From Sphingomonas sp. PP-CE-3G-477 (GTDB lineage: Bacteria; Pseudomonadota; Alphaproteobacteria; Sphingomonadales; Sphingomonadaceae), in NCBI RefSeq assembly GCF_003050745.1, contig NZ_QAOF01000001.1, positions 1 to 64,000 of the forward strand: a DNA stretch of 64,000 nucleotides. Direction: 5' to 3'. The notes below the pieces were generated by a model. The model made no database searches, was not told the DNA's origin, and saw only the letters and a program-made list of their open reading frames with translations. The position numbers and the translations under genes were made by a program. This document shows positions 9,401-17,676 of the stretch, in pieces. Numbering within the stretch: position 1 is the stretch's first letter; each line of letters begins with the position of its first letter.

Positions 9401-10998
9401 TAGTCGATCTCCACCGACGTCAGGCCACTGTCGCGCCAGCCGTTCAGCCAGCCCTCGGCGGTGTAACGATACGCGAACTCGCCGGTCGACGTGCTCGACT
9501 TCTGCAACATGCGGCCTCGGGCGTCATACGTGTACTGCACGACGGGGTCGGTTTCCCCCACCATCCAAACCGTACGGAGCCACCCTTCAGCCGTCGTCTC
9601 AACGCGGAACGTCGTCCCGTCCGAATGCCGGATCGTGCGCAGGTGGCGGTTCCCGTCGCGCTGGAAGACGATCCGGTTGCCATTGCGATCCTCGATTCCC
9701 GCCAAGTCCAGGATCGCGGGATCGAGGCCACGCGAGAACAGGAGGAACTGCTGCGTACGGCTGTCGAACAGTCGGAGCTCGGCGTGCCCGCCGGTCAGCC
9801 GATAGTACGGCGCCTTGAGGTGTCTTGCATCGACCTGTGGCGAATCTCCGATCGCGAACACGAGGCGTTGCCCCTCGGCATCTTCGAGAAGGGCGGTTCC
9901 GGTGGCGTGATCGAGCAGAAGGCGTTGAGACCAGTTGCAGATCCACCTCGAGCCGAGCAGACCGGCGACCTGCATCTTGCCAGGATAGACCCGCGCCAGG
10001 ACCAGCGGGAGGATCCCGGGATATTCGAAATCGACGCGCTGGTCGGCGTAATCGCCGGTCACGATGTCGACCGGTTCGCCGAACAGCCGACGCAGCGCGC
10101 CGCTGAGCAGCCCGCCCTGACGAACCGCCGACCGCATCCCGGCGACCTCCGCGATCGATAGCACCAGTTGCTCCGTCACCGAAAGCGCCGCGTCGGGCGT
10201 GCCGTAGCTCGCCGTGGTATTGTCCGCGGAGATGGTCCTGCAGCCCTCCTGTACGACGGCATCGCAGGAGAGTCTGTGCCCGATCCGCGCGAGGGGAAGG
10301 CTGTTGACGAAGATCGTCTTGCTGCCCTCGATGATCTGCGAAGGCGGGGTTCCCGGGTGTTTGGTACAGGCTGCAGTGTCGCTGACGCGGGCGACCGGCT
10401 TGCTCTCGAAGAAGACGGTCGGCGAACCGGTGGCGATCGGACCGGACAGCGTCGCGGTCTTGGCGCCCGCGCCCGCCACGGCGGCGCCGACGAACCCGCC
10501 CGCCGCCCCGGCGCCGAACGCCACCGCCGCACCGACCAGCGGCGCCGCCATGCCCGCCGTCCCTATGATCGCAGCGGCGCTGACCGCGACGACCGCGCCG
10601 ACAACGATGCCCGCGACCAGCCCGGCCAGGATGCCGTTGAAGGTGTTGTCGTGCGCGATCTGGTGCGTGACGTGCGCGGGCTGCGGACCCGGCGTCGCGA
10701 CGCGCTGCGCACCGAACTGCTGCGCGACCCAGAAGGCAGCCTCGTCGGCGTGGACCTGTTCGGCGACCCAGGCGCCCGCCATCGCGCCCGCGAGCGGCGC
10801 GGCGACCCGACCACCGAAGCACCGCAGCGCTGCCATGCCGCCCGACTGATAGGCCGAGTACGCGCCCGCGACGGCAATGCCGCCCGATGCGACGTGTCCG
10901 GTCGTCGAGATGGCGGCCACGGTGCCCGCATTGCTCGATGCCGCCGTCCGCTCGCGCAGGCCGCGCAGCGTCTCGTCCGCGGTCGGCGTATCGGTCAC
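6499..10998 (-). CDS. PAAR-domain Rhs effector with C-terminal GHH-type nuclease tip
   Basis: This 1499-residue polymorphic toxin would be carried on the VgrG spike. Two glycine/alanine-rich hydrophobic regions (about 28-78 and 122-180) are followed by a PAAR domain (about 185-265, with GSPTVFFESKPVARVSD and KTIFVNSLPLARIG). A long YD/Rhs-repeat shell follows, ending in YYDPDTGQYLSPDPIG and WIDPEGL. The last about 133 residues are the variable tip. It carries GYTGHHIN (about 1429-1436), then DPRNIRFLSN and a further His, matching the GHH branch of HNH/EndoVII nuclease toxins, so DNA cleavage in the recipient is likely. Its start overlaps the stop of the EagR-like gene by four bases and the SUKH immunity gene follows directly. 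Confidence 0.9.
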   Translation of the reverse strand: MTDTPTADETLRGLRERTAASSNAGTVAAISTTGHVASGGIAVAGAYSAYQSGGMAALRCFGGRVAAPLAGAMAGAWVAEQVHADEAAFWVAQQFGAQRVATPGPQPAHVTHQIAHDNTFNGILAGLVAGIVVGAVVAVSAAAIIGTAGMAAPLVGAAVAFGAGAAGGFVGAAVAGAGAKTATLSGPIATGSPTVFFESKPVARVSDTAACTKHPGTPPSQIIEGSKTIFVNSLPLARIGHRLSCDAVVQEGCRTISADNTTASYGTPDAALSVTEQLVLSIAEVAGMRSAVRQGGLLSGALRRLFGEPVDIVTGDYADQRVDFEYPGILPLVLARVYPGKMQVAGLLGSRWICNWSQRLLLDHATGTALLEDAEGQRLVFAIGDSPQVDARHLKAPYYRLTGGHAELRLFDSRTQQFLLFSRGLDPAILDLAGIEDRNGNRIVFQRDGNRHLRTIRHSDGTTFRVETTAEGWLRTVWMVGETDPVVQYTYDARGRMLQKSSTSTGEFAYRYTAEGWLNGWRDSGLTSVEIDYDAAGRVVGTRTGDGMFNDRFLYFPQERRSRYIDATGAATSVRYDQNNLVTEETDPLGAVTVSEWDALERLQRRIDPAGRETRFAYDGDGRLIAQTDWSGRTAGWRYDRWGALVQFTGIEGSASWTRDAQGNIVAWKSADGGSGTAQYDGRGALVAEKAAGYGETTWDNDGAGRPIAQQAPGDRVTRYDWDRMGRLLHARDPAGRSHAWSHVRGPDNPRGAVSGARGPDGAETRFAYDREGLIAARIRSDGQTTRFVHGAFDTLRRVIDPLGAVTQFGYDTAGRLASITDALGQHWQFRYDPAGRLAAQVDWAGRETLYHRDSLGRIQAKRMPDATEQHFDWDERDRIMRVTAGDDAISYRYDDQDRLVGASTWHLADGVPSRIADVTLRYDTHGRLVAEEQNGTAITYRYDAAGRCIGRSSPSGDTALTFDDYGLLKRYESNGHALRFGHDASGLETLREVLAIGQRTAFQLRQSYDPSGRLEEQRAGGVAVFSAKGQRPDALVRRYDWDHAGRLTGIADSGSAEGRTGETRYGYDLRDQAVAVERPGHNETYRYDALMNLAEGLAGEQRYWRDCVVEAGPNRFRYDARGRMVERVLTQDGFRPRRWRYRWDGFDRMVGLETPEGARWRYTYDAFGRRVGKLLLGAPDRRRVDYVWQGQALAEAWYRRDGDSDGDDSGPSTRIERWHFEPDGVRPLAREAVVASGRDLAAATLDSEWLVVVADQIGTPTALFDTGGAQRWTCDATLWGRARTARDLMRARSEDERASDDQPSCALRFPGQWEDAESGLHYNLNRYYDPDTGQYLSPDPIGIDGGLRTHAYVSDPMAWIDPEGLSDAPGTVTYPLHPTLTPQSGSYSSGIARAWAQEQGLVRATGNGTVNWTSAQRQELLQTGRVRGYTGHHINNAATAPAWEGDPRNIRFLSNGRANLPNDHLYSNQGHRGNWQNSTSGRLIDRQEMIRRFRAGCV
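6929..7441. repeat. Direct repeat of the Rhs core end, copy 2 (full rhs gene)
   Basis: Counterpart of 5309-5815, in the same orientation. Recombination between the copies would delete the GHH tip and its SUKH immunity gene and join the second tip to the long core. Confidence 0.8.
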
Positions 10999-11414
10999 GG
11001 CGTGAACGTGAAGGACGTAATCGCGGCGATCAGCGCGTTACGGGTGTCCTCGTCGTATCCGCCCGGAACGGATCCGGTGAACTGCAGCACCGCATTCGCA
11101 TCGTGGACAACCATCGCCATGACCTGATGGATCGGCTTGCCGTCGCTTCGCCAGCGCAGTTCGAGAAAATGAGCCTCGTGGCCATCGATCGTGCCCGCGG
11201 TGTCCGCAATCATCTCGATCCCGGCCAGTTGTGCCGAGAGGGCCTGACGATGTTGCACGACATAGTCGTGGAAGGTTAGGCCCAGAGGCACCGTATCCCG
11301 CGCGATGACGAGGTTGGCACCCTGCACCTTTGCGTTTTGCGGCAAGAGCACGTTTATGCTCTGATCCTGCCACTCACCCGCATGGGTGATGGATCCCTCA
11401 GCAATTCGGTACAC
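10995..11414 (-). CDS. eagR: EagR-type (DcrB/DUF1795) chaperone of the Rhs effector
   Basis: The 139-residue cytoplasmic protein looks like the DUF1795/DcrB family used as Eag chaperones, which hold the N-terminal membrane segments of PAAR-Rhs effectors and help load them on VgrG. Typical features are the start VYRIAEGSI, the N-terminal strand pair (WQDQSINVLLP), LTFHDYVVQHR and a C-terminal TRNALIAAITSFTF. The adjacent Rhs protein has exactly the hydrophobic N-terminal regions such chaperones need. The GTG start at 11414 is chosen because GAGGG lies eight bases upstream and the product then begins at the family's usual N terminus; ATGs at 11438 and 11477 would add non-conserved residues. Its stop overlaps the rhs start. 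Confidence 0.8.
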   Translation of the reverse strand: MYRIAEGSITHAGEWQDQSINVLLPQNAKVQGANLVIARDTVPLGLTFHDYVVQHRQALSAQLAGIEMIADTAGTIDGHEAHFLELRWRSDGKPIHQVMAMVVHDANAVLQFTGSVPGGYDEDTRNALIAAITSFTFTP

Positions 11415-11509
11415 GCAGCATGCCCTCACACTGATCATCGTTGCCTGTTCATACCGCCCGGGATCGCGATCTGCCAACGTCTTATCCCAACACCAGTCGT
11501 ACGCCTGGC

Positions 11510-13009
11510 TTAACGGCCGGCTTCTCGCGACTGTTCGTTGTAGGCCTGACGGAATTCCTTGGCGAACATCTCCAGAAACGCCTCGTCCGAACCCTGCGCG
11601 ACCCCACCGAACTCGCGTTCATAGGCTTGCCACAATGCCGCGTCGCGCGCCGCGGGAAGAATGCGTTCGATCATGCCGCCGGCGTTCGCACGGGCGCGTA
11701 TGGCGGTCGGCGAGAACCGCTCGAGCGTGGCTCGCAGAGCACCCTGCATCGCACGCAGCGTAGCCACCTGATGCGATTGCAGGTCGCGGAAGGCGTCCTC
11801 GATCGCCTGTTCCGAGGACTGGAAGCCGGGCTGCTGCGGACCGAGCAGCATCATGATCGCTTCGTCCGGCGTGCGCGCGAACTTCAGCGGGTTGTGGCCA
11901 TCGGGACTGAACGCCGTCGCCTCGGCTCCGAGTTGAGCCTTCGCCCGCGCGCGCGCTTCGACCATGACGACGAGCCCCGCGACGAGGCGGCGGAAGAGGC
12001 CCCCGGCGCGGGCAAGCGACTGGTCGCTGCCGGCGAAGTCCCGGCCGACTCCTGCACCGCGGGCGAAGGCATCCGAGCCACCGGGTGGGGAGGGGGCGGC
12101 GATCGGCGCCGCCGGGGGCGCGGACGGAGTCTGTCGTGGAAGTGCCGCGCTGCTCGGCGCAGGAGAAAGGCCCAGTGGATCGCGCGGCGCTTCTACCGGC
12201 TGACCGAAGCCGCCCCGTGCCCAATCTACCACGTTCCCCTCCGCGATCCGACCCCACAGGTCGTCGGGCGATAACGGCGCGGACTGTGCGGGTGCCGCAC
12301 TGGACCACGCCGAGGCCGGCGGTGGCGGCGGTGTTGCCTCGTCCCAGACCGAAGTGGTCTGGGGCAGGGCGGCGGCGGCGTCCGGCTGCCAGCCGCTGCC
12401 ACGCGATGCGGGCGAGGCGGCCTGGCCGGACGCGGTGGAGGGGAATGACGGTCCTGAGGCCCAGCCCGCCGCCGCCTGATGGTCCTCGCGACGCGCGAGC
12501 GTCGGTCCCACCTGGGGCTGCCAGCCTCCCGAGGTTCCGATACCCGAAGCCTGTGGTGGCGGTGCGTCCCAGCCACTGGACGCCGACGAGAAGCTCGAAC
12601 CGTTCGTCGTCTGGGCCGACGTCGGGTCGTCGTCCCAGCCTTGCCAGACCGGGGTCGCAGACGGTGCCGACGGATCGACGCGTGCCTGCGCACTTCCGGT
12701 CAGGCGGGCGCCGATGACGAAGGCGCCGACCTGGAACCGGTCGCCATCCGCGATGCGATGGGGAGAGGCGAGGCGCTCCCCGGTGGTCGCGAGGGTCGTC
12801 CCGTTGGTGCTGCAGTCGATCAGTACATAGCCGCCGTTGTCGAACCGGACCTCGAAATGCCGGGACGATATGTAGCGCGTAGGGTCGGGAAGAGCCCAGT
12901 CGCAGGTCGCTGCCCGGCCGACGATCGCGCCGCGACGATCCAGCACGAGTTCGCTCGGCGACCCGTTGTCGAGCTGCCTCGAACCCTCGATGGCGAGTGT
13001 CAACGTCAT
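11510..13009 (-). CDS. tagH: T6SS-associated FHA-domain protein TagH
   Basis: The 499-residue protein has an N-terminal FHA domain (about 8-105; GAIVGRAATCDWALPDP, ISSRHFEVRF, DCSTNGTTL) for binding phosphothreonine. A long Pro/Ala/Ser-rich linker (about 115-310) follows. The C-terminal helical region (about 340-495; RARAKAQLGAEATAFSPDG, PLKFARTPDEAIMMLL, EREFGG) is typical of TagH/ImpI-type T6SS proteins. With PpkA and PppA encoded on the far side of the locus it would form the threonine-phosphorylation switch controlling T6SS firing. It overlaps the upstream DUF6931-type gene by four bases. Confidence 0.9.
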   Translation of the reverse strand: MTLTLAIEGSRQLDNGSPSELVLDRRGAIVGRAATCDWALPDPTRYISSRHFEVRFDNGGYVLIDCSTNGTTLATTGERLASPHRIADGDRFQVGAFVIGARLTGSAQARVDPSAPSATPVWQGWDDDPTSAQTTNGSSFSSASSGWDAPPPQASGIGTSGGWQPQVGPTLARREDHQAAAGWASGPSFPSTASGQAASPASRGSGWQPDAAAALPQTTSVWDEATPPPPPASAWSSAAPAQSAPLSPDDLWGRIAEGNVVDWARGGFGQPVEAPRDPLGLSPAPSSAALPRQTPSAPPAAPIAAPSPPGGSDAFARGAGVGRDFAGSDQSLARAGGLFRRLVAGLVVMVEARARAKAQLGAEATAFSPDGHNPLKFARTPDEAIMMLLGPQQPGFQSSEQAIEDAFRDLQSHQVATLRAMQGALRATLERFSPTAIRARANAGGMIERILPAARDAALWQAYEREFGGVAQGSDEAFLEMFAKEFRQAYNEQSREAGR

Positions 13010-13578
13010 CGGTCGAGCGCAGCCATGCCCTGCTCGGCGATGCGCTCGCCCAGCGCCAGCGCCGACTCCAGTGCGGCGTCGCGGTCCGCCGTTCGGCGAG
13101 TCGCCTCGTCGATCGCGCCCACGGCGTAGCGCGCGGCCACATGGTCGGGCGGAACGACCGGCGACGCGTTCGCTGCGACGATCGAACCACCTGAGAAGAA
13201 CACCGCGGACGCAAGGAGCCGTTCCGCCGCCGGCTGAGAGATCGCATCGGCCGCTTCGCCCGCCGCGCGACGGTGTGCTTCGGTCGGCTCATCCAGCCAG
13301 CGCAGGGCGACATCGAGCGCATGGCGTACGCGAGGCGGAGACGGGTTGGCGGCGGCGTTGTCGGCAACGACCCGTGCCGCCCAGGCGATCGCTTCGAGCC
13401 GCGGCAGCGCATGACCGAGATACTGCAGCGCGGCGGATCGGAGGTTGCCGGCGCGCAACGCGTCGTAGTGCGTCTGGACCGGGACGTCGGCAGGCGGACG
13501 ATCGTCCGGGTCGACGCCCATCAATCCTGCTACCTGACGCGCTTCGGTCAGCCGCACCGCCCCCCATGCCTGTGCCAT
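13006..13578 (-). CDS. DUF6931-type T6SS-associated protein of unknown function
   Basis: The 190-residue, alanine-rich, all-helical-looking cytoplasmic protein has no signal peptide. Features such as RSAALQYLGHALPRLEAIAW, a second helix block with AAGEAADAISQPAAERLLAS, and HVAARYAVGAIDEATRR resemble the DUF6931 family, which occurs beside vgrG and tagH genes; I am not sure of the family number. The gene starts 3 bases after the vgrG stop and overlaps tagH, so the three genes form one unit. An accessory or adaptor role in VgrG or effector loading is possible but unproven. Confidence 0.6.
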   Translation of the reverse strand: MAQAWGAVRLTEARQVAGLMGVDPDDRPPADVPVQTHYDALRAGNLRSAALQYLGHALPRLEAIAWAARVVADNAAANPSPPRVRHALDVALRWLDEPTEAHRRAAGEAADAISQPAAERLLASAVFFSGGSIVAANASPVVPPDHVAARYAVGAIDEATRRTADRDAALESALALGERIAEQGMAALDR

Positions 13579-13581
13579 CGG

Positions 13582-15612
13582 TCAGCCTTCGCCCGCGGCG
13601 GGACCGAAATCGAGGCTGGACCCGAAGGCCCCGGCACCGAGGCCCTCCGGGTTGATCTGGGTGGTGCCGCCGTTGAGCGTCAGGATGCTCGCGCCATTGA
13701 TCCGCGTCTGGCCGCCGGCATTGATGATCGCGTCCATCCCGGCCTGGATCTGGACGTGGGGCGACTGGATCATGATGCCGTTCGGGCCGATCGCGACAAC
13801 CGAGTTGCCGACCCGCAGCGTGATCGACGTCTTCGACTCGATCGACAGGCTGCCGTTCACCAGCAGATCGTCCTTGCCAACGACATGCGTCGCGCGGTCG
13901 CGCCCGATCTTCTTGCCTTCGTCGCGGCCGATGTTCGTGCTTCTGTCGAGACCGACGCGGCGTTCCTGGCTGTGACCGACGTGGCGGCTCTCGTCGAAGC
14001 GAACGCGGCTGTTCATGTCGCGTTCGGCGTGGATGAACAGTTCCTCCTGCCCGCCCTGATCCTCGAAACGGATTTCGTTCGAGGTCCGGTTGCTGCCGCT
14101 GTCGAGTGCCTCGCTCTCGGGATAGCTGCCGGAACTACCATAGGTGAGAGTGCGCCAGACCGCCCGTGTCTTGTTGGCCGGCAGTTCGTAGGTCGGCATG
14201 TGCGCCTTGTTGAACACCCGCCCGACGATCAGCGGTCGATCCGGATCGCCGTCGAGGAAGTCGACCAGGACCTCGTGCCCGACTCGGGGCAGGATCACGT
14301 TGCCGAGGCCGCCGGTCTGCGACACGCGGATCCAGCAGGTTGATCGTTCACCCGGCGTGTCGGCACGGTCCCAGTGGAAGCGCACCTTCACGCGGCCATA
14401 TTCGTCCGTGTAGATCGTCTCGCCAGGGGGGCCGGTGACGATCGCGGACTCCAGCCCTTGGACGCGCGGACGCGCGGTCGCGGGGCGGGGGCGGAACACG
14501 GTGTCGGCCGGGATGGCCTCGAACCTGACGTTGAACGAGTCCTCGTCGTCCTGCTGCCCCGATCGATAGCTTTCCGACGCGATCGAGTGTTCTGCGCCCG
14601 TGATCAGGTAGGACGCGTTCATCCTCGCGGCGGGATGGTCCGCGACATCGACCCGAAAGCCGGTCGTCAGGCCTGCCGACTGCGATGTGCCGCTGAACGT
14701 CCGCCGGCCCGAGCGATGCGCGTCGAGAAGCGCCTGGCCACGTTCGCGTCCTGTCTGTTCCTGCTCGCCACGGCCGGTCTTCTCCCGGGTGTAGCGGCCG
14801 GGATAGACGAAGATCTCCCGGTCGTCGCGGGGGTGTGCCCCTTCGCCGGCGGCCTCGGCAGACAGCGGTTGATCGGGCGACTCAAAATCGAAGTCGCGGA
14901 CGGTGACCCGGGCCTCGGCGGTCGAGGCCACCCGCTCCACCCAGGTCTGAAGATAGTCCCCCTGCGAACCGAACCGGGATTTCGAGTCGGCCGTGAAGAC
15001 CGATACGCTGTTCGCGTTGTACTTGAGCTGCGTCGGCTTGCCGGGCTGATGCGAAGCCGGCCCCTCGCACAGCACCATGACGTGACGATCGGCATCGTGC
15101 TGGAAGAAGTAGTAGATGCCTTCCTCCTCCAACAGGCGTGAGACGAAGGCGAAGTCGCTCTCTCGGTACTGCACGGTGTACGCGCGCGGAACGCGAGGCA
15201 GCACCAGTCGCGTGTAGTCGACGTCCGGGATGCCGGCGCTCTCGATGACCTGCTTGACGATCTGCACGACCGTCCTGTCCTGATAGATCGCCATCTGGCG
15301 GTTCTGATCGAGGTAGAAGGTCCAGGGGCGGATCGAGAGCCGGTAGTGGTGCCCCGCCTGCGTCTCCTTCATGTATTCCCCCGCCGTCACGAGGCCATGG
15401 AAATGGCGAAGCAGCTCGCCGTCCTCAAGCACGCTTAACGACGCGGGTTTTCCGAGATGGGGCTGGAGATCGATCTCCAGTGGCGAGATTATGTCGGCCT
15501 GCACCGCGAACGGCGTGCCGATTCGTTCCACGCTTCGAATTCGCTCGAGGACGACCTGTTCGTCGCCAACGTCGATCGCCATCTGGGTCAGGCGCTGCGT
15601 CGTGTCTGTCAC
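13582..15612 (-). CDS. vgrG: T6SS spike protein VgrG (TssI)
   Basis: The 676-residue protein has the gp27-like part (about 20-330; RHFHGLVTAGEY, YTVQYRESDFAFVSRLLEE with EGIYYFF following). Next comes the gp5 OB-fold (about 380-470; DEYGRVKVRFHWDR, CWIRVSQ, RVGHEVLVDFLDGDPDRP) and a beta-helical needle with repeated short strands (about 520-640; HVGHSQERRVGLDRSTNIG). There is no obvious extra enzymatic domain at the C terminus. The GTG at 15612 is preferred over the TTG at 15615 because GGAG lies six bases before it. It likely carries the PAAR-Rhs effector encoded downstream on the same strand. Confidence 0.93.
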   Translation of the reverse strand: MTDTTQRLTQMAIDVGDEQVVLERIRSVERIGTPFAVQADIISPLEIDLQPHLGKPASLSVLEDGELLRHFHGLVTAGEYMKETQAGHHYRLSIRPWTFYLDQNRQMAIYQDRTVVQIVKQVIESAGIPDVDYTRLVLPRVPRAYTVQYRESDFAFVSRLLEEEGIYYFFQHDADRHVMVLCEGPASHQPGKPTQLKYNANSVSVFTADSKSRFGSQGDYLQTWVERVASTAEARVTVRDFDFESPDQPLSAEAAGEGAHPRDDREIFVYPGRYTREKTGRGEQEQTGRERGQALLDAHRSGRRTFSGTSQSAGLTTGFRVDVADHPAARMNASYLITGAEHSIASESYRSGQQDDEDSFNVRFEAIPADTVFRPRPATARPRVQGLESAIVTGPPGETIYTDEYGRVKVRFHWDRADTPGERSTCWIRVSQTGGLGNVILPRVGHEVLVDFLDGDPDRPLIVGRVFNKAHMPTYELPANKTRAVWRTLTYGSSGSYPESEALDSGSNRTSNEIRFEDQGGQEELFIHAERDMNSRVRFDESRHVGHSQERRVGLDRSTNIGRDEGKKIGRDRATHVVGKDDLLVNGSLSIESKTSITLRVGNSVVAIGPNGIMIQSPHVQIQAGMDAIINAGGQTRINGASILTLNGGTTQINPEGLGAGAFGSSLDFGPAAGEG

Positions 15613-15881
15613 CAAGCACTCCAGCCGATCGCGCTGCTGTCACGCGAGGATCTGCGTTCTACCCATGCCGGGGCCATCCTACAATGGCCTGCGGTGCGAC
15701 CACGACATCGACGGTGAGGCTTAAAACATTCGTGCGTTGAGCAAGGCGGCCGCGACACGTCCAAGTCAACGTTAACAAACGAGCCACCGCAGTTAACCCT
15801 GTTGTTTGCGGTCATGGGTTGCCTGATGTTCGGACGGGTCCTAATGTCCGGCGGCATCTAGTTCATGCGCGGGAGTAAGAC
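15613..15881. promoter_or_regulatory. Divergent intergenic region between vgrG and the ompA-like gene
   Basis: Both flanking genes are transcribed away from this 269-base region, so it should hold two promoters. It is less GC-rich than its surroundings and contains two GTTAAC palindromes (about 15773-15778 and 15792-15797) that could be part of an operator. No classical -35/-10 pair was convincing. Confidence 0.4.
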
Positions 15882-16586
15882 ATGTCGTTGCGGATGCTGA
15901 CACTTCCATTGGCGATCCTGGGGTTCGCCACCGCCGTCGATGCGCAGGAGGCTGGAAGGCCGAGCGTGGAGGGCTATCTCTGTACTTTCGCAGGCAAGTG
16001 CGGCACTGGCGACGCAGCTCCGGTAGAAACGCGTGCGGCACCCAGCACGAAGGGATTTCGACTGGCAAAGCCGGCCTCGGCGACGGAAGCGAACAGTCTC
16101 GCTCTGCGGCCGTCGGGTCAATCGCGCGGCGTCGTGCGGGCCCCCGCCCAGGCGCAGCGTCAATACGGCCGGTCGCCACGCCGGGCGAACTACGGTGCAG
16201 CAGCTCCCGTCGTGGGTGCCGTCGGCGTTGGTGCCGTCGCCATTGGTCGGCCGCGTGCCGACCTCATGATCAGTTTCGAGCGCAATTCCGCGCAGCTCAC
16301 CGCCGAAGGCACGCGTGCGACCCAGGTCTTCGCGCGCTCGCTGTTGATGCCTGAACTCACCGGCAAGCGGTTCCTCATCGAAGGGCATACCGATCTGCGT
16401 GGTGGATCACGCATCAACGTCCCCTTGTCGGCGGCCCGTGCGAAGGCCGTGGCCGACTACCTCGTGATCCTGGGCGTCGAAGGCAAGCGGCTCGAGGTTC
16501 GTGGCTATGGTGCAAGCGCACCTCTCCCCGGCCGCGCCAAGACCGATCCGGTCAATCGTCGGGTGGAAGCGGAGTTGATATCCTGA
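15882..16586 (+). CDS. Exported OmpA-family peptidoglycan-binding protein of the T6SS locus
   Basis: The 234-residue protein has an N-terminal signal peptide (MSLRMLTLPLAILGFATAVD, cleavage likely near AQEA). A low-complexity middle contains a short alanine/valine-rich segment (about 105-125), and the C-terminal OmpA-like domain (about 128-234) shows ISFERNSAQLT, FLIEGHTDLRGG and LEVRGYGASAPL followed by NRRVEAEL. Such domains bind diaminopimelate in peptidoglycan. It opens the plus-strand T6SS operon, 21 bases before tssA, so a periplasmic anchoring role for the membrane complex is plausible, perhaps making up for the missing TssJ. It is not a porin-type OmpA, as no N-terminal barrel is present. 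Confidence 0.8.
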   Translation: MSLRMLTLPLAILGFATAVDAQEAGRPSVEGYLCTFAGKCGTGDAAPVETRAAPSTKGFRLAKPASATEANSLALRPSGQSRGVVRAPAQAQRQYGRSPRRANYGAAAPVVGAVGVGAVAIGRPRADLMISFERNSAQLTAEGTRATQVFARSLLMPELTGKRFLIEGHTDLRGGSRINVPLSAARAKAVADYLVILGVEGKRLEVRGYGASAPLPGRAKTDPVNRRVEAELIS

Positions 16587-16607
16587 GCCGCGCGCCGGGA
16601 TCTTGAC

Positions 16608-17597
16608 ATGGATGTCGCCGCTCTTCTGACGCCAGTCTCCCCGGATGCGTCCGCTGGCCCTGATCTGTCCTACGACTCCGGTCGTCAGGCGATCGAGCAG
16701 GCCTTCGAGGAGCCTGCGGACGAGGTAGAATGGGCCCACACGGTCTCGCTGATCGAGGCTCAGGCAGGGCGGACGCGGGACGTGTGGCTCGCGGTCTATC
16801 TGGCACGCGCAGGCGCCAGGTCGGGTGACCTGACCACCGTCGAGGCGGCCATGCAGCTTCTGGCTGGCCTGTTCGAGAATTTCTGGGAGAACGCCCATCC
16901 GACCATCGAGGAGTACGGCATCGAGGGACGCAAGGGCGCATGCGAGTCGCTCGTCCGCATTGGCGAGTTCCTGGCCCCGCTGCGGCGCGTCCCGCTCGTC
17001 GAGCATCCTCGGCTCGGGAGCTACACGGGACAGGACTTCGAGCGGTATCTCGACGAGGGCGCCTCTGCCGAGGGCTATGGCCAGTTTCGCGCTGCGCTTG
17101 CCGACACCCCCGTGGAGCAGATCGCGGACATCACCGATCGGTTCCGCCGCATTGAGGCGGCGTTGCAGCGGGCGGACGCGGTGCTCTCCGAGCAGGCGGA
17201 GAAGGTCGGGCAGACAGGTACCAACTTCCGCCCGACGTACGAGGCGATCGAAGGCATCGTGCATGCGCTGACGCCGTTTGTCAGTCAGGGCGGTTCAGCG
17301 GAAACGGGATCGGAAAAGAGTGTGATGCCCGGTCCATCGACCACAGCGCCGGGCCGACTCCAATCGCGGGAGGACGTGGCCCGTACGCTGGATCTGGTCA
17401 TAGACTATTACGGTCGGGTCGAGCCTTCGAGTCCGATCCCGGTTGCGCTCGGACGCATCAAGGGTTGGATAACGATGGATTTCGTATCGATCCTGGCGGA
17501 CATCGCGCCGGGAAGCGTCGCAGAGGCGACCGCGGTCCTCCGCGCACGGGTCGACGAATCTGGCGCAGGCCAGACTGGATCAGGCGATTTTATGTAA
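16608..17597 (+). CDS. tssA: T6SS protein TssA (ImpA N-terminal family)
   Basis: The 329-residue protein begins MDVAALLTPVSPDASAGPDL, the normal ImpA_N start (Pro/Asp-rich, then 'G-DLSYD'). It continues with EVEWAHTVSLIEAQAGRTRD, YLARAGARSGDLTTVEAAM and NFWENAHPTIEEYGIEGRK. These define the conserved N-terminal domain that contacts the baseplate. The C-terminal part (SREDVARTLDLVIDYYGRVE, SSPIPVALGRIKGW) matches the short-TssA type. TssA coordinates assembly of tube and sheath. It lies upstream of tssB with a 79-base gap that may carry another promoter. Confidence 0.92.
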   Translation: MDVAALLTPVSPDASAGPDLSYDSGRQAIEQAFEEPADEVEWAHTVSLIEAQAGRTRDVWLAVYLARAGARSGDLTTVEAAMQLLAGLFENFWENAHPTIEEYGIEGRKGACESLVRIGEFLAPLRRVPLVEHPRLGSYTGQDFERYLDEGASAEGYGQFRAALADTPVEQIADITDRFRRIEAALQRADAVLSEQAEKVGQTGTNFRPTYEAIEGIVHALTPFVSQGGSAETGSEKSVMPGPSTTAPGRLQSREDVARTLDLVIDYYGRVEPSSPIPVALGRIKGWITMDFVSILADIAPGSVAEATAVLRARVDESGAGQTGSGDFM

Positions 17598-17676
17598 CGA
17601 CGGGCGTGGAGCGATTGTTACGCTTGCGCATTTAACGAGTAAGCTCGCAGAAGCTGTTTAAACGGGGAATAGACAC

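Noticed and set aside
11619..13412. 597-aa minus-strand ORF overlapping tagH in another frame
   Set aside because: Arg-rich shadow; the tagH frame has the FHA motifs.
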